This document shows positions 9,288-17,900 of a stretch of DNA of 64,000 bases, piece by piece (the first letter of the stretch is position 1; each line of letters opens with the position of its first letter). The stretch is from Brucella thiophenivorans (GTDB taxonomy: Bacteria; Pseudomonadota; Alphaproteobacteria; Rhizobiales; Rhizobiaceae): NCBI RefSeq assembly GCF_002252445.1, contig NZ_NNRJ01000018.1, forward strand, positions 62,001 to 126,000, given 5' to 3'. A model generated the notes under the pieces. That model was not told the origin of the DNA, ran no database searches, and was given only the letters and a program-made list of their open reading frames with translations. Made by a program: the position numbers and the translations under genes.

Positions 9288-10202
9288 ATGATGCAGGTTG
9301 GCATTTTCAGCGGCTATTTCCCTTATTCGCTTGAGGAAACAGCAAAAAAGATCCGTGCGCTTGACTTCAATACTGTCCAGCTGGATATGCATTTCAAGGA
9401 TATTGATCTTAGTGCTGGTCAGATCACCAAGGATAAGTGCATTAAAATTCGCGAGACATTCCGCGATCATAATCTGCCGATTTCGTGCATTTCCGGTTAT
9501 ACGAACATCATTCATCCCGACAAGGCTGAGCGCGAACGTCGCGTGGGTTATCTCAAGGAGATTATCCGCCACGCGCAGTATCTCGGCACGCCTTATGTGA
9601 TTTCAGAAACCGGCACTTACAACACAGAGTCTGACTGGGTCCATCATCCCAAGAACAAGACCGAAGAAGGCTTTGAAGAATGCCGCAAGGTCATCGCGGA
9701 TCTGTCGCAGTTTGCCTATGATCATGGCGCAGTGTTTCTTCTCGAAACCTATGTGAACAACGTCGTCGGTTCTGTTGAAGAAACAGTAAAAATGTTTGCT
9801 CAAGTCGATCATCCGGGCCTTGGTCTGCTGATGGACCCAACCAATTATTTCGAGACGCACAATATCGATCGTATGGATGAAATCCTCAATCAGGTTTTCG
9901 ATACGCTAAGCGATAAGATCAAAATTGGTCATGCCAAGGACGTTAAGCGCTCTGGCGATGACAAGAGTGAAAAGCATGCCGACATTGGCGATGCTGAAGC
10001 TCTTGAAAGCCATACTTTCCGCGGCGTCGGCGAAATTGAATTGCCTGCTCCGGGTCTTGGTTCGCTGAACTATGATCTTTATCTCAAGCGTCTGGCGCAG
10101 AAACATCCAAACATTCCGATGATCATCGAGCATCTTGATGAGGCGGATGTGCCGCGTGCGAAGAAATTCCTCGACGGCAAACTGCGCGCGCAGGGACTCT
10201 GA
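9288..10202 (+). CDS. Sugar phosphate isomerase/epimerase family TIM-barrel protein (candidate 3-oxo-isoapionate decarboxylase, OiaC-like)
   Basis: A 304-residue AP-endonuclease-2/xylose-isomerase-like TIM barrel. Metal-ligand candidates include GTPYVISETGTYN (Glu), FLLETYVNN (Glu), GLGLLMDPTNYFET (Asp), KIGHAKDVK (His/Asp) and PMIIEHLDEADV (Glu). GGGAGGA at 9273-9279 sets the start at ATG 9288. It follows the dehydrogenase by 25 nt in one operon. OiaC of apionate pathways is in this fold class and would make L-erythrulose from 3-oxo-isoapionate; an epimerase/isomerase role is the alternative. Function is by context. Confidence 0.65.
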   Translation: MMQVGIFSGYFPYSLEETAKKIRALDFNTVQLDMHFKDIDLSAGQITKDKCIKIRETFRDHNLPISCISGYTNIIHPDKAERERRVGYLKEIIRHAQYLGTPYVISETGTYNTESDWVHHPKNKTEEGFEECRKVIADLSQFAYDHGAVFLLETYVNNVVGSVEETVKMFAQVDHPGLGLLMDPTNYFETHNIDRMDEILNQVFDTLSDKIKIGHAKDVKRSGDDKSEKHADIGDAEALESHTFRGVGEIELPAPGLGSLNYDLYLKRLAQKHPNIPMIIEHLDEADVPRAKKFLDGKLRAQGL

Positions 10203-10307
10203 TACCACCTCGGGCGGGATGGGGCGGCCGATGCTTTAACATAAGAGTTTGCATCGACCGCCATTTTAAATGAAGTGGCTGTAAGCCTCAGTATCTAAGG
10301 TTTGAAA

Positions 10308-11489
10308 ATGGTGAAGCTTTACGGAGAGGCGAAGTCGCGTCGCGATATTGCAGCTTGCAGCGGTTCCTTTGCGCAATTTGCTGGCGTACGCCTCATGGTG
10401 CTCGAAGACGGACTGGAACGCGGCATAAGAATGCTGGAGTTCCGTTCTGGCACTGGCTTGCGCTTCACCGTTCTCGTGGACCGCGCCATGGATATTGCCG
10501 ATTGCGAATATCGTGGCATGGCTATCGGCTGGAATTCACCGTCTGGTTTCCGTCATCCGGGTCTTCATGAATATGAAGGCGAAGGCGGTCTTGGCTGGAT
10601 GCGCTCATTCTCCGGCCTTCTGGTGACTTGCGGTCTTGACCATATCCTCTTCATGTATGACGAACCAGCCGGCCATTATAATTATAAACCGCGTGAGACA
10701 ATCAAGCATTCCATTCATGGTCGCGTTGGCACCATTCCGGCCAAACTCACAGGCTATGGCGAGCGCTGGGAAGGCGATGAATGCTATCTCTGGTGCGAAG
10801 GCGTTGTGACCCAAGGGACGGTCTTTGGCGAGCATCTGGAACTGACGCGTCGCATCGAAATTAAGGCTGGCACCAACGACATCAAACTGACGGATCGCGT
10901 GACCAATCGCGGTTTTTACCGCACGCCGCATATGTATTGCTACCATATCAATGTTGGTCATCCGGTTCTTGCCGAGGGTTCGCGTTATCTGGCACCGCTC
11001 AAGGATGTGGTCTGGGCCGCTCACGCGGGTGAAGATTATGAAAAACAGGGCGTTGGCTATCGCTCACTGCCTGCACCGCAGATGAATTTCCATGAACAGG
11101 TCTGGCAGCATGAAATGGGTGCAGACGCCAATGGCGAAGTGCCTGTTGCGCTGGTCAATGATCGGCTGGGCATCGGCTTTGAAGTTATAACACGCAAGGA
11201 TCAGTTCCCTTGCATGTATGAATGGCAGAACCTGCAAGCCGGGCAATATGCACTAGGCATCGAGCCTGCAACAAATCACGTTCAGGGGCACGGTGCTGCA
11301 CGCGATCGCAACGAGCTGATCTGGCTCGAACATGGAGAAGAACGTCGCTACGACAGTACGTTCCGTATTCTTGGTGATGCGGCGAGCATTGCGGAAACCG
11401 AAACACGAATTGCCGCAATCGCTAGGCAGCCAGAAGAAGAATATCCGGTGCCATCCGGTAATCACATTGCCATTGGAGGCCGTTCATGA
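10308..11489 (+). CDS. DUF4432 (aldose-1-epimerase-like) family protein
   Basis: A 393-residue beta-rich protein of the galactose-mutarotase superfamily: RGIRMLEFRSGTGLRFTVLVDRAMDIADCEYRGMAIGWNSPSGF is the N-terminal sheet with the sugar-ring-contact segment, LLVTCGLDHI and TPHMYCYHINVGHPVL carry the conserved His/Asp residues, and EWQNLQAGQYALGIEPATNHVQG is the C-terminal glutamate segment. The ATG at 10308 (AAGG at 10297-10300) is preferred to TTG 10302. DUF4432 proteins are not well characterised; a mutarotase, or a lactone-handling step between the dehydrogenase and ApnO, would fit the operon. Overlaps the SDR gene by 4 nt. Confidence 0.7.
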   Translation: MVKLYGEAKSRRDIAACSGSFAQFAGVRLMVLEDGLERGIRMLEFRSGTGLRFTVLVDRAMDIADCEYRGMAIGWNSPSGFRHPGLHEYEGEGGLGWMRSFSGLLVTCGLDHILFMYDEPAGHYNYKPRETIKHSIHGRVGTIPAKLTGYGERWEGDECYLWCEGVVTQGTVFGEHLELTRRIEIKAGTNDIKLTDRVTNRGFYRTPHMYCYHINVGHPVLAEGSRYLAPLKDVVWAAHAGEDYEKQGVGYRSLPAPQMNFHEQVWQHEMGADANGEVPVALVNDRLGIGFEVITRKDQFPCMYEWQNLQAGQYALGIEPATNHVQGHGAARDRNELIWLEHGEERRYDSTFRILGDAASIAETETRIAAIARQPEEEYPVPSGNHIAIGGRS

Positions 11490-12256
11490 GCAGTGCATCC
11501 ATGTTTTCAGTAGCAGGTAAAACCATTCTTTATACAGGCGCTGCAGGTGGCCTCGGACTTGAAACCACGTTGAATTTTTTGCGTGCCGGTGCGCGGGTTG
11601 TGGCTATCGATCACAACCGGAAAAAAATCGAAGAGCTGAAAAGCAAAGCCGAGGGCGAAGGTCTGGGCGGGCTTTCGATCCACGCACTTGACCTGTCTGA
11701 ATTGTCTGCACTTCGCCGCGCATTAGAAGAGATTAGCCTTGAGGCTGGCGGCTTTGATGTCGTGATCAACAATGCTGCGATCTATCCGTCCAAGTCGTTT
11801 GAGGACTATACGCTTGAGGAAATGCAGAAGGTGCAGCACATCAATGTTGATGCGGGCATTGTTTGCGTTCAGGTAGCGCTGCCGCATATGCGCGAAAAAG
11901 GATGGGGCCGTATCATTAATATTGCAAGCGTCACAGCCTATGGCGGCTGGGCACTGTTGTCGCCTTATGTGCAGTCGAAAGGTGCTTTGATCGGGCTTGC
12001 GCGGGCATGGGCGCGCGAATTTGGTGGCTATGGCATTACCGTCAACGCAATTGCGCCGGGTGCATTTCCGACAGATGCCGAGAAAATTCATCCTGATCCA
12101 GACGGCTACACAAAGTTCGTACTTGAGCATCAAGCAGTGAAGCGCCGCGGGTCGTCCAAAGATATTGCTTCCGCGCTGATGTTTTTGGCTTCGGATGAAG
12201 CCGGGTTTATCACAGGGCAGACCTTGAATGTGGATGGCGGCTGGGTAATGCATTAA
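11486..12256 (+). CDS. Short-chain dehydrogenase/reductase (SDR)
   Basis: A 256-residue classical SDR. TGAAGGLG (residues 17-24) binds the nucleotide, D38-type acidic residue in VVAIDHN suggests NAD(H), NNAAIY is the structural motif, and the catalytic Ser/Tyr/Lys are in NIASVTAYGG and YVQSKGA. The C-terminal GQTLNVDGGWVMH is typical. Overlaps the DUF4432 gene by ATGA, so they are translationally coupled. Probably oxidises or reduces an intermediate of the same branched-sugar or sugar-acid pathway; the substrate cannot be read from the sequence. Confidence 0.83.
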   Translation: MSSASMFSVAGKTILYTGAAGGLGLETTLNFLRAGARVVAIDHNRKKIEELKSKAEGEGLGGLSIHALDLSELSALRRALEEISLEAGGFDVVINNAAIYPSKSFEDYTLEEMQKVQHINVDAGIVCVQVALPHMREKGWGRIINIASVTAYGGWALLSPYVQSKGALIGLARAWAREFGGYGITVNAIAPGAFPTDAEKIHPDPDGYTKFVLEHQAVKRRGSSKDIASALMFLASDEAGFITGQTLNVDGGWVMH

Positions 12257-12285
12257 AACGGGCCTGTTTTCTATGGAAGGCATTT

Positions 12286-13413
12286 TTGCGTTTACCTGAT
12301 CCGGGTGATGGATTAGGAAAAGATGCAGCCATAGCGGTATTACTCTTTTGTAGGGTTCTTTTATCTTTGACAGGCGAAAAAGCGCTTCCCAGAAAAAGCC
12401 GACGCAAAGGCTCAGGTGTCACCATGGCCGATGTGGCTGCGGCCGCGGGTGTTTCCATGCAGACCGTGTCGCGCACGCTGCGATACCCGGACACAGTGAC
12501 GCCGGAAAAGCGCAAGATCATTCAGGATGCAATCGAGAAGACGCATTACGTGCATAATTTGGCTGCAAGCCATCTTGCATCGCATAAAAGCAATACGGTT
12601 GCCGCGATTATCCCGACGCTGTCCGCTTCGGTTTTTGCTGATACAATTCAGCACTTTTCTGACGTGCTGCATCGAGCTGGCTATCAGATTTTCCTGGGCA
12701 ACACCGATTATAGTCAAGAACGCGAGGAAGAGATTATCCGCAGCCTGCTCGGACGGCGCCCAGATGGTATTTTTCTCATTGGTACGCAACATACCAAAGG
12801 CAGTATCGCACTGCTTAAACGCGCGGAAATTCCTATTGTTGAAAGCTGGGATATGACGGATCGTCCGCTTGATCGGCTGGTGGGATTTTCCAATGCTAAC
12901 GCCATTGGTAACATGGTTGATCACCTGCTTGAAACGGGCAAGCGCCATATCGTTTTTGCCGGTGTTGTGCGCAAGGGTGACAACCGTGCAGCAGAGCGCC
13001 GTGCCGCATTTGAAGCAAAAATGGCGAATAGTTTTTCCGATCAAAAGCCACGCATGACCATCGCAACGGATATGCCGCTGGTCATGACATCGGGCGTTGA
13101 TCTTTTGGCTCTTGTCCGCGCGCAGTATCCGGAAGCCGATGCAATCATGTTTTCAAGCGATATTCTGGCATCGGGCGCGCTGCTTGAAACGCAGCGCCGT
13201 GGCATAAATGTGCCTGAACAACTGGCAATTACTGGCTTTGGCGACTTTGAGCTTTCCCAACATCTCGTGCCGCCATTGACGACGGTTGCAGTTCCCTCCG
13301 CTCGCATTGGCCGTCAGGCCGCAAAGCTTTTGCTAGAGGGAATGCGCGGCGAGGTTTCCGTACAAAATATTGTCGATGTTGGCTTTGAACTGAAGATCAG
13401 AGCCAGCGGATAA
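12286..13413 (+). CDS. LacI family transcriptional regulator (GntR/IdnR-like)
   Basis: Repressor with the helix-turn-helix TMADVAAAAGVSMQTVSRTLRYPDTVTPEKR and a type-1 periplasmic-binding-like effector domain (AAIIPTLSASVFADTIQHFSDVL, GRRPDGIFLIGTQHT, MFSSDILASGALLETQRRGINVPEQLAITGFGDFELS), the layout of the gluconate-type LacI regulators. The start is uncertain: TTG at 12286 has GGAAGG upstream but gives an unusual ~45-residue N-terminal extension; TTG at 12367 would place the HTH at the normal distance. A LacI-type operator at 13455 in front of the CoA-transferase operon suggests that operon is a target. Confidence 0.82.
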   Translation: MRLPDPGDGLGKDAAIAVLLFCRVLLSLTGEKALPRKSRRKGSGVTMADVAAAAGVSMQTVSRTLRYPDTVTPEKRKIIQDAIEKTHYVHNLAASHLASHKSNTVAAIIPTLSASVFADTIQHFSDVLHRAGYQIFLGNTDYSQEREEEIIRSLLGRRPDGIFLIGTQHTKGSIALLKRAEIPIVESWDMTDRPLDRLVGFSNANAIGNMVDHLLETGKRHIVFAGVVRKGDNRAAERRAAFEAKMANSFSDQKPRMTIATDMPLVMTSGVDLLALVRAQYPEADAIMFSSDILASGALLETQRRGINVPEQLAITGFGDFELSQHLVPPLTTVAVPSARIGRQAAKLLLEGMRGEVSVQNIVDVGFELKIRASG

Positions 13414-13454
13414 GAATAATCGATTGATCTTTGCGCTAAATTCTTGTTGAAAAA

Positions 13455-13468
13455 TGTTAGCGCTCACT
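13455..13468. promoter_or_regulatory. LacI-type operator upstream of the CoA-transferase operon
   Basis: TGTTAGCGCTCACT centres on AGCGCT, the core of the common LacI/GalR operator TGTTAGCGCTAACA (one arm imperfect). It lies 65 nt before the CoA-transferase start and right after the LacI gene. Confidence 0.6.
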
Positions 13469-13532
13469 TTAGAAATATCAACAACAGAAGTTAATTTTCT
13501 GCAGATCAAATGAGAGTCGTAAGGATAGCGCT

Positions 13533-14726
13533 ATGGGCGTTTTAACTGGGTATCGGGTTTTGGATTGTTCAATCGCCATGGCGGGCCCATTTGCGGCCCA
13601 GCGGCTCGGTGATCTTGGGGCTGATGTGGTGAAGGTTGAGCCAACGACAGGCGAATGGCAGCGCCATGTGGCGGCTGGTGGGGCAGAAGGCAATCAGATC
13701 AATGTGTCCTTCCTGTCGCTCAACCGTAACAAGCGTTCGCTGGCGGTTGATCTCAAGTCGCCCGATGGCAAACAGGTCCTGCTAGATCTTGTCAAAACCG
13801 CCGACGTGTTCTTGCAAAATTATCGTCCGGGTGTCGCCAAGCGTTTGGGCGTCGATTATGAATCACTTTCGAAGATCAATCCGAAACTGATTTATGTTTC
13901 GATTTCCGGCTATGGCGAAGATGGACCGTACGTGAACCGCCCGGGACAGGACCTTGTGTTGCAGGGCATGTCGGGTGCCATGCTGTCTGCCGGTCGTGAA
14001 GGTGAAGCACCAACCGCGGCTGGTCAGTATCTTGTTGATGCAATCACCGCCTATACTGCCTTTGAAGGCGCATTGGCTGCACTTCTGCATCGCGAACGTA
14101 CCGGCGAGGGCCAGCTTGTGCAGGTCAATATGCTCGATGCCATCACCACAATCCAGATGCAGGAACTCTCGGTTTTCACAGTGGGTGGCAAGCCGCAAAC
14201 GCGTTCTGCCGAACCGCATGCGCATGTCTATATTCGCGCGCCTTATGGTGCTTTTGCGACCTCTGACGGTTTTATCATTGTTGCATTTCCGAAGCTTAAA
14301 ACACTCGGCGAAGTGATTGGCGAAGACAGTTTTCTGACCATGAATGACGAAGTCGATACATGGGCTCGCCGCGATGAAATCTTTGCCAAGACGCGTGAGA
14401 AGCTCAAGACGAAGACCTCCGCGGAATGGCTCGAACTGCTGCGTGCTGCCGATATCTGGTGCGGTCCGGTCTATGGCTATGGCGATCTCGTTGAGGACGA
14501 GCAGATCAAGCATAACGGCACATTTGTCGAATATGAGCATCCGACCGAAGGCAAGGTGAAGACGCCTGGCTTCCCGATCCGCTTCTCCAAGACTCCATCA
14601 ACCGTTGATCGCGGTGCACCGATCACCGGTCAGGACACGCGCGATATTTTGGCCGAGGCCGGTTACGCGACAGATAAGATTGATGCGCTTGAGCAATCCG
14701 GCGCTGTGGTTTCGGGGAAAATCTGA
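13533..14726 (+). CDS. CaiB/BaiF (family III) CoA-transferase
   Basis: A 397-residue family III CoA-transferase that moves CoA between carboxylic acids. Diagnostic segments: RVLDCSIAMAGPFAAQRLGDLGADVVKVEP (residues 8-37), LNRNKRSLAVDLKSPDGK, DVFLQNYRPGVAKRLGVDYESL, SISGYGEDGPYVNRPGQDLVLQGMSG, where the Asp of GQDL is the expected catalytic residue, and RTGEGQLVQVNMLDA. First gene of a three-gene operon with a signal-less binding-protein-like gene and a crotonase, so a carboxylic acid is probably activated to its CoA ester and then hydrated, isomerised or cleaved. Substrate unknown. Confidence 0.88.
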   Translation: MGVLTGYRVLDCSIAMAGPFAAQRLGDLGADVVKVEPTTGEWQRHVAAGGAEGNQINVSFLSLNRNKRSLAVDLKSPDGKQVLLDLVKTADVFLQNYRPGVAKRLGVDYESLSKINPKLIYVSISGYGEDGPYVNRPGQDLVLQGMSGAMLSAGREGEAPTAAGQYLVDAITAYTAFEGALAALLHRERTGEGQLVQVNMLDAITTIQMQELSVFTVGGKPQTRSAEPHAHVYIRAPYGAFATSDGFIIVAFPKLKTLGEVIGEDSFLTMNDEVDTWARRDEIFAKTREKLKTKTSAEWLELLRAADIWCGPVYGYGDLVEDEQIKHNGTFVEYEHPTEGKVKTPGFPIRFSKTPSTVDRGAPITGQDTRDILAEAGYATDKIDALEQSGAVVSGKI

Positions 14727-14727
14727 A

Positions 14728-15873
14728 ATGCAGGTGATTAAGGCACTCACCTGGGATCACCCGCGTGGTTTCAATGCATTGGCCGCAGCCGCCAAGCGTC
14801 CGGAAATGGCAAGAGAAGGACTTCTGATCAGTTGGGAAAAGCAGCCGCTTGAAGGCTTTGAATCGCATCCGATTGCTGATCTTTGCGCGCGTTATGATCT
14901 TGTGGTTCTCGATCATCCGCATGTGGGTGAAGCCGTTGATGGCAAATGTCTTCTTTCGCTTGAGGAGGTCTTTGGACAAGAGACACTTGCAGCACTTGCT
15001 GATGCAAGTATTGGCCCTTCGCTGACCAGCTATCGCTTTGCGGGAAATCATTGGGCGTTGCCGCTCGATGCCGCAACGCAAGTCATGGCTTTGCGGCCCG
15101 ATCTCCTGGACGAAGTTCCAGTGACGTGGGATGAGGTTGCAAAGCTTTCGCGTGAAAGCGGCAAAGTTGCGCTTTCCCTTGCTGGACCACACGCCTGCCT
15201 TTCGTTTCTGTCGATAGCGGCAGCCTTAGGCGAGCCGCCAGCCGAAAAAGACCCTGATATTCTCGTCTCACAAGCGACTGGCAGACAAGTCTATGATCTG
15301 ATGGCCGAACTTGCGGCTCGCAGCCCCGCATCGGTGCGGCAGAAAAATCCTATCGGCATACTTGGCCATATGGCAGTAAATGACGATGTCGCGCTTTGTC
15401 CGCTGGTCTACGGCTATGTGAATTATGCGGCTCCACAAAGCGGTCATCCGCTGGCTTTTCACAATGCGCCACGCTTGGCTGCAAATGGCCGTCCGGGTTC
15501 GACACTAGGAGGCACAGGCATCGGGATTTCGCGAAGTTGTAACGTGACGCCGGAATTGAAAGATCATCTTCTGTGGCTCCTGAGCCGCGAGGCACAATGC
15601 AGTTTCATTCCTGATCACGACGGTCAGCCATCGCGCCGCGATGCCTGGGCTGACGAACGTGTTAATGCGCGCTGGGGCGATTTTTATCGCAACACTGCGG
15701 ATACGCTGGAGCAGGCCTATGTGCGTCCGCGTCATGATGGCTACATCGCTTTTCAGGGGAAAGCTTCGGTACTTTTGGGTGCTGCGTTTGATGAGCGGCG
15801 CTCGGCTGACTTAGTTTTGAACGAACTCCAGTCTCTTTATGCCGCTTCGCGTGTAAATGGTGGTGAAAGGTAG
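14728..15873 (+). CDS. Solute-binding-protein-like protein lacking a signal peptide
   Basis: A 381-residue protein resembling family-1 extracellular sugar-binding proteins: DLVVLDHPHVGEAVD, an aromatic-rich HWALPLDAATQVMALRPDLLDEVPVTWDEVAKLS segment typical of the hinge/ligand cleft, and GSTLGGTGIGISRS near the second hinge. ATG at 14728 follows the CoA-transferase stop by one base. The N-terminus MQVIKALTWDHPRGFNALAAA is the first strand of the fold itself; there is no hydrophobic leader, so the protein should be cytoplasmic. No permease or ATPase gene is near. Its role in a CoA-transferase/crotonase operon is unknown: a ligand sensor or an enzyme on a binding-protein scaffold are possibilities. 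Confidence 0.7.
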   Translation: MQVIKALTWDHPRGFNALAAAAKRPEMAREGLLISWEKQPLEGFESHPIADLCARYDLVVLDHPHVGEAVDGKCLLSLEEVFGQETLAALADASIGPSLTSYRFAGNHWALPLDAATQVMALRPDLLDEVPVTWDEVAKLSRESGKVALSLAGPHACLSFLSIAAALGEPPAEKDPDILVSQATGRQVYDLMAELAARSPASVRQKNPIGILGHMAVNDDVALCPLVYGYVNYAAPQSGHPLAFHNAPRLAANGRPGSTLGGTGIGISRSCNVTPELKDHLLWLLSREAQCSFIPDHDGQPSRRDAWADERVNARWGDFYRNTADTLEQAYVRPRHDGYIAFQGKASVLLGAAFDERRSADLVLNELQSLYAASRVNGGER

Positions 15874-15879
15874 GGTTTT

Positions 15880-16650
15880 ATGACCGACGACGTAAAATTT
15901 GAAGTCCATGGAGCCGTGGCTGTCATCACGCTTAACCGTCCGCAAAAACTCAATGCGGTTACGCCGGAAATGGCGGATGCGATTGTGGCTGCCGTCACCG
16001 AATGTAATGACAGCGACACGATCCGTTGCGTTATTCTTACTGGCGCTGGCGAGCGTGCCTTCTGTGCAGGTTCCGATATTCGCGAACTCGACACCTATGA
16101 AACGCCCTGGCAGTTTCGCAACCGCCCGGATTATTGCGATGCGTTTCGCGCGCTCCTCAAGCCGTCCATTGCAGCCGTTAACGGCTATGCCTTTGGCGGT
16201 GGACTGGAAACGGCAATGTCCTGCGATATTCGCATTGCTTCGGACAATGCGCAATTTGCAGCACCTGAAATCAAGCTGGGCTGGATTGGCGGCGGTGGCA
16301 TGGCAGCGCATCTCGCCCATTCCGTCGGCGCATCCAATGCGGCATTGATGGTCATGACCGGTGATCCGATTTCGGCGGAAAAAGCCGAGCGCTGGGGACT
16401 GGTCAGTGAGGTGGTCCCACCGGCGGATTTGCTCAAACGTGCGCGTGAAATCGCGGGTGTGATTGCATCACGCGCACCGATTGCTGCTGAAACTGCAAAG
16501 CTTAATCTCAAGGCCGCCGTTTCGATGCCGCTTGAAAAAGCCATCGAGTATGAGCGCGACTTGCAAACGATTTGCTTTGCAACGGCTGATGCACAAGAGG
16601 GCCGGGCGGCTTTTAAGGAAAAACGGCCTCCTATTTTCAAGCGCCGCTAA
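15880..16650 (+). CDS. Enoyl-CoA hydratase/isomerase (crotonase) family protein
   Basis: A 256-residue crotonase-fold enzyme acting on acyl-CoA. The oxyanion hole is formed by AFCAGSDI (residues ~63-70) and GYAFGGGLE (~105-113); APEIKLGWIGGGG holds the second acidic residue. LNRPQKLNAVTPEM is the usual first helix entry. Six nt after the binding-protein-like gene, so co-transcribed. It would process the CoA ester made by the CoA-transferase; hydratase, isomerase and hydrolase activities cannot be told apart. Confidence 0.88.
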   Translation: MTDDVKFEVHGAVAVITLNRPQKLNAVTPEMADAIVAAVTECNDSDTIRCVILTGAGERAFCAGSDIRELDTYETPWQFRNRPDYCDAFRALLKPSIAAVNGYAFGGGLETAMSCDIRIASDNAQFAAPEIKLGWIGGGGMAAHLAHSVGASNAALMVMTGDPISAEKAERWGLVSEVVPPADLLKRAREIAGVIASRAPIAAETAKLNLKAAVSMPLEKAIEYERDLQTICFATADAQEGRAAFKEKRPPIFKRR

Positions 16651-16663
16651 AATTGGTTTGTAG

Positions 16664-16695
16664 AAAAGCCCCGTGCGTGTTGCGCGAGGCTTTTA
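16664..16695 (+). terminator. Rho-independent terminator after the crotonase gene
   Basis: AAAAGCC ... GGCTTTT stem with a GC-rich loop, followed by ATC. It lies between two convergent operons and may serve both strands. Confidence 0.6.
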
Positions 16696-16699
16696 TCAT

Positions 16700-17872
16700 T
16701 CATACTCTGCCTGTGGTCGATGCGTTGAGCAGATCAAGCGCGCCTTGTTTTGTTAATTCAACCGGATTTCCATCTGCTGTCGGATCGACAATTGCCATTT
16801 CCGCGATCAGCGTCTTGCGGCCCTCATCCATATCAAGGCCTTTAATAAAATCCTGCAATGTATCGGGAACACCGAGATCGCTTCGCAGCTTCATGATAGC
16901 ATCGACAAAGCCATCAAATCCGCCCTCAATACCGAGATAATTAGCAAGCCGTTTGATGCGCTCTTCGATTGCCGCACGGTTGTGATGCAGAACATAGGGC
17001 ATGAAAACGGCATTTGTCATGCCATGATGGGTGTCATAAAGAGCGCCGATAGGATGGGAAAGGGAGTGGATTGCGCCCAGTCCCTTTTGAAATGCCGTAG
17101 CGCCCATGGAAGCTGCTGCCATCAAATTGGCACGGGCTTCAATATCTGCGCCATTCGCATAGGCTTTCGGCAGATTTTCAAACACAAGGCGGATGCCTTC
17201 AATCGCAATGCCATCGGCCATCGGGTGAAAACCGGGCGCACAATAGGCTTCCAGACAATGCGCAAGCGCATCCATGCCGGTGCCAACAGTGATGAATGGC
17301 GGCATCCCTACTGAAAGTTCAGGATCGGCAATGACCGTGACGGGAAGCATTTTCGGGTGAAAGATCACCTTCTTGGTGTGGGTGGCTTCATTGGTTAGAA
17401 CACCTGCGCGGCCCACTTCCGAACCTGTGCCAGCGGTGGTTGGCACAGCAATAATTGGGGCTATGGCTTTGCTGTCGGCGCGGGTCCACCAGTCGCCAAC
17501 GTCTTCAAAGTCCCATACAGGGCGTGTTTGGCCTGACTGAAAGGCAATCAGCTTGCCAAGATCAAGCGCTGAACCGCCGCCAAAAGCAATCACGCCGTCA
17601 TGCTTGCCGTCATTAAAGACGTTTACGCCTGCATTAAGGTTGCTCTCGACCGGATTGGGCTTCACATCGGAAAAGACCGCATATTTGACGCCTGCTTCAT
17701 CAAGAATTGCGAGCGTGGAGGCGACGACTGGCAATTGTGCAAGTCCGGGATCAGTGACGAATAACGGGTGTTCGATGCCCGCTGCTTTTAGCACGGCTGG
17801 CAGTTCTTTGATACGGCCCGGTCCGAAAAGCACGGTAGTCGGGAAATTCCATTTGGCGGTCAGAGTGGTCAT
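16700..17872 (-). CDS. Iron-containing (group III) alcohol dehydrogenase
   Basis: A 390-residue Fe-ADH. NAD loop FGGGSALDLGKLIA (~residues 93-106); metal ligands are the Asp and His in the segments GTGMDALAHCLEAYCAPGFH and GAIHSLSHPIGALYDTHHG. ATG at 17872 starts right before the conserved WNFPTTVLFGPGRIKELP; the longer reading overlaps upstream sequence without family support. It is the last gene of the operon with ALDH, a glutamine-synthetase-like ligase and an amidohydrolase. In that context it would oxidise the alcohol group of a gamma-glutamylated amino alcohol; this is inference. Confidence 0.85.
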   Translation of the reverse strand: MTTLTAKWNFPTTVLFGPGRIKELPAVLKAAGIEHPLFVTDPGLAQLPVVASTLAILDEAGVKYAVFSDVKPNPVESNLNAGVNVFNDGKHDGVIAFGGGSALDLGKLIAFQSGQTRPVWDFEDVGDWWTRADSKAIAPIIAVPTTAGTGSEVGRAGVLTNEATHTKKVIFHPKMLPVTVIADPELSVGMPPFITVGTGMDALAHCLEAYCAPGFHPMADGIAIEGIRLVFENLPKAYANGADIEARANLMAAASMGATAFQKGLGAIHSLSHPIGALYDTHHGMTNAVFMPYVLHHNRAAIEERIKRLANYLGIEGGFDGFVDAIMKLRSDLGVPDTLQDFIKGLDMDEGRKTLIAEMAIVDPTADGNPVELTKQGALDLLNASTTGRV

Positions 17873-17900
17873 GTCGATTGCTTTCCAGAGACTCAATAAT

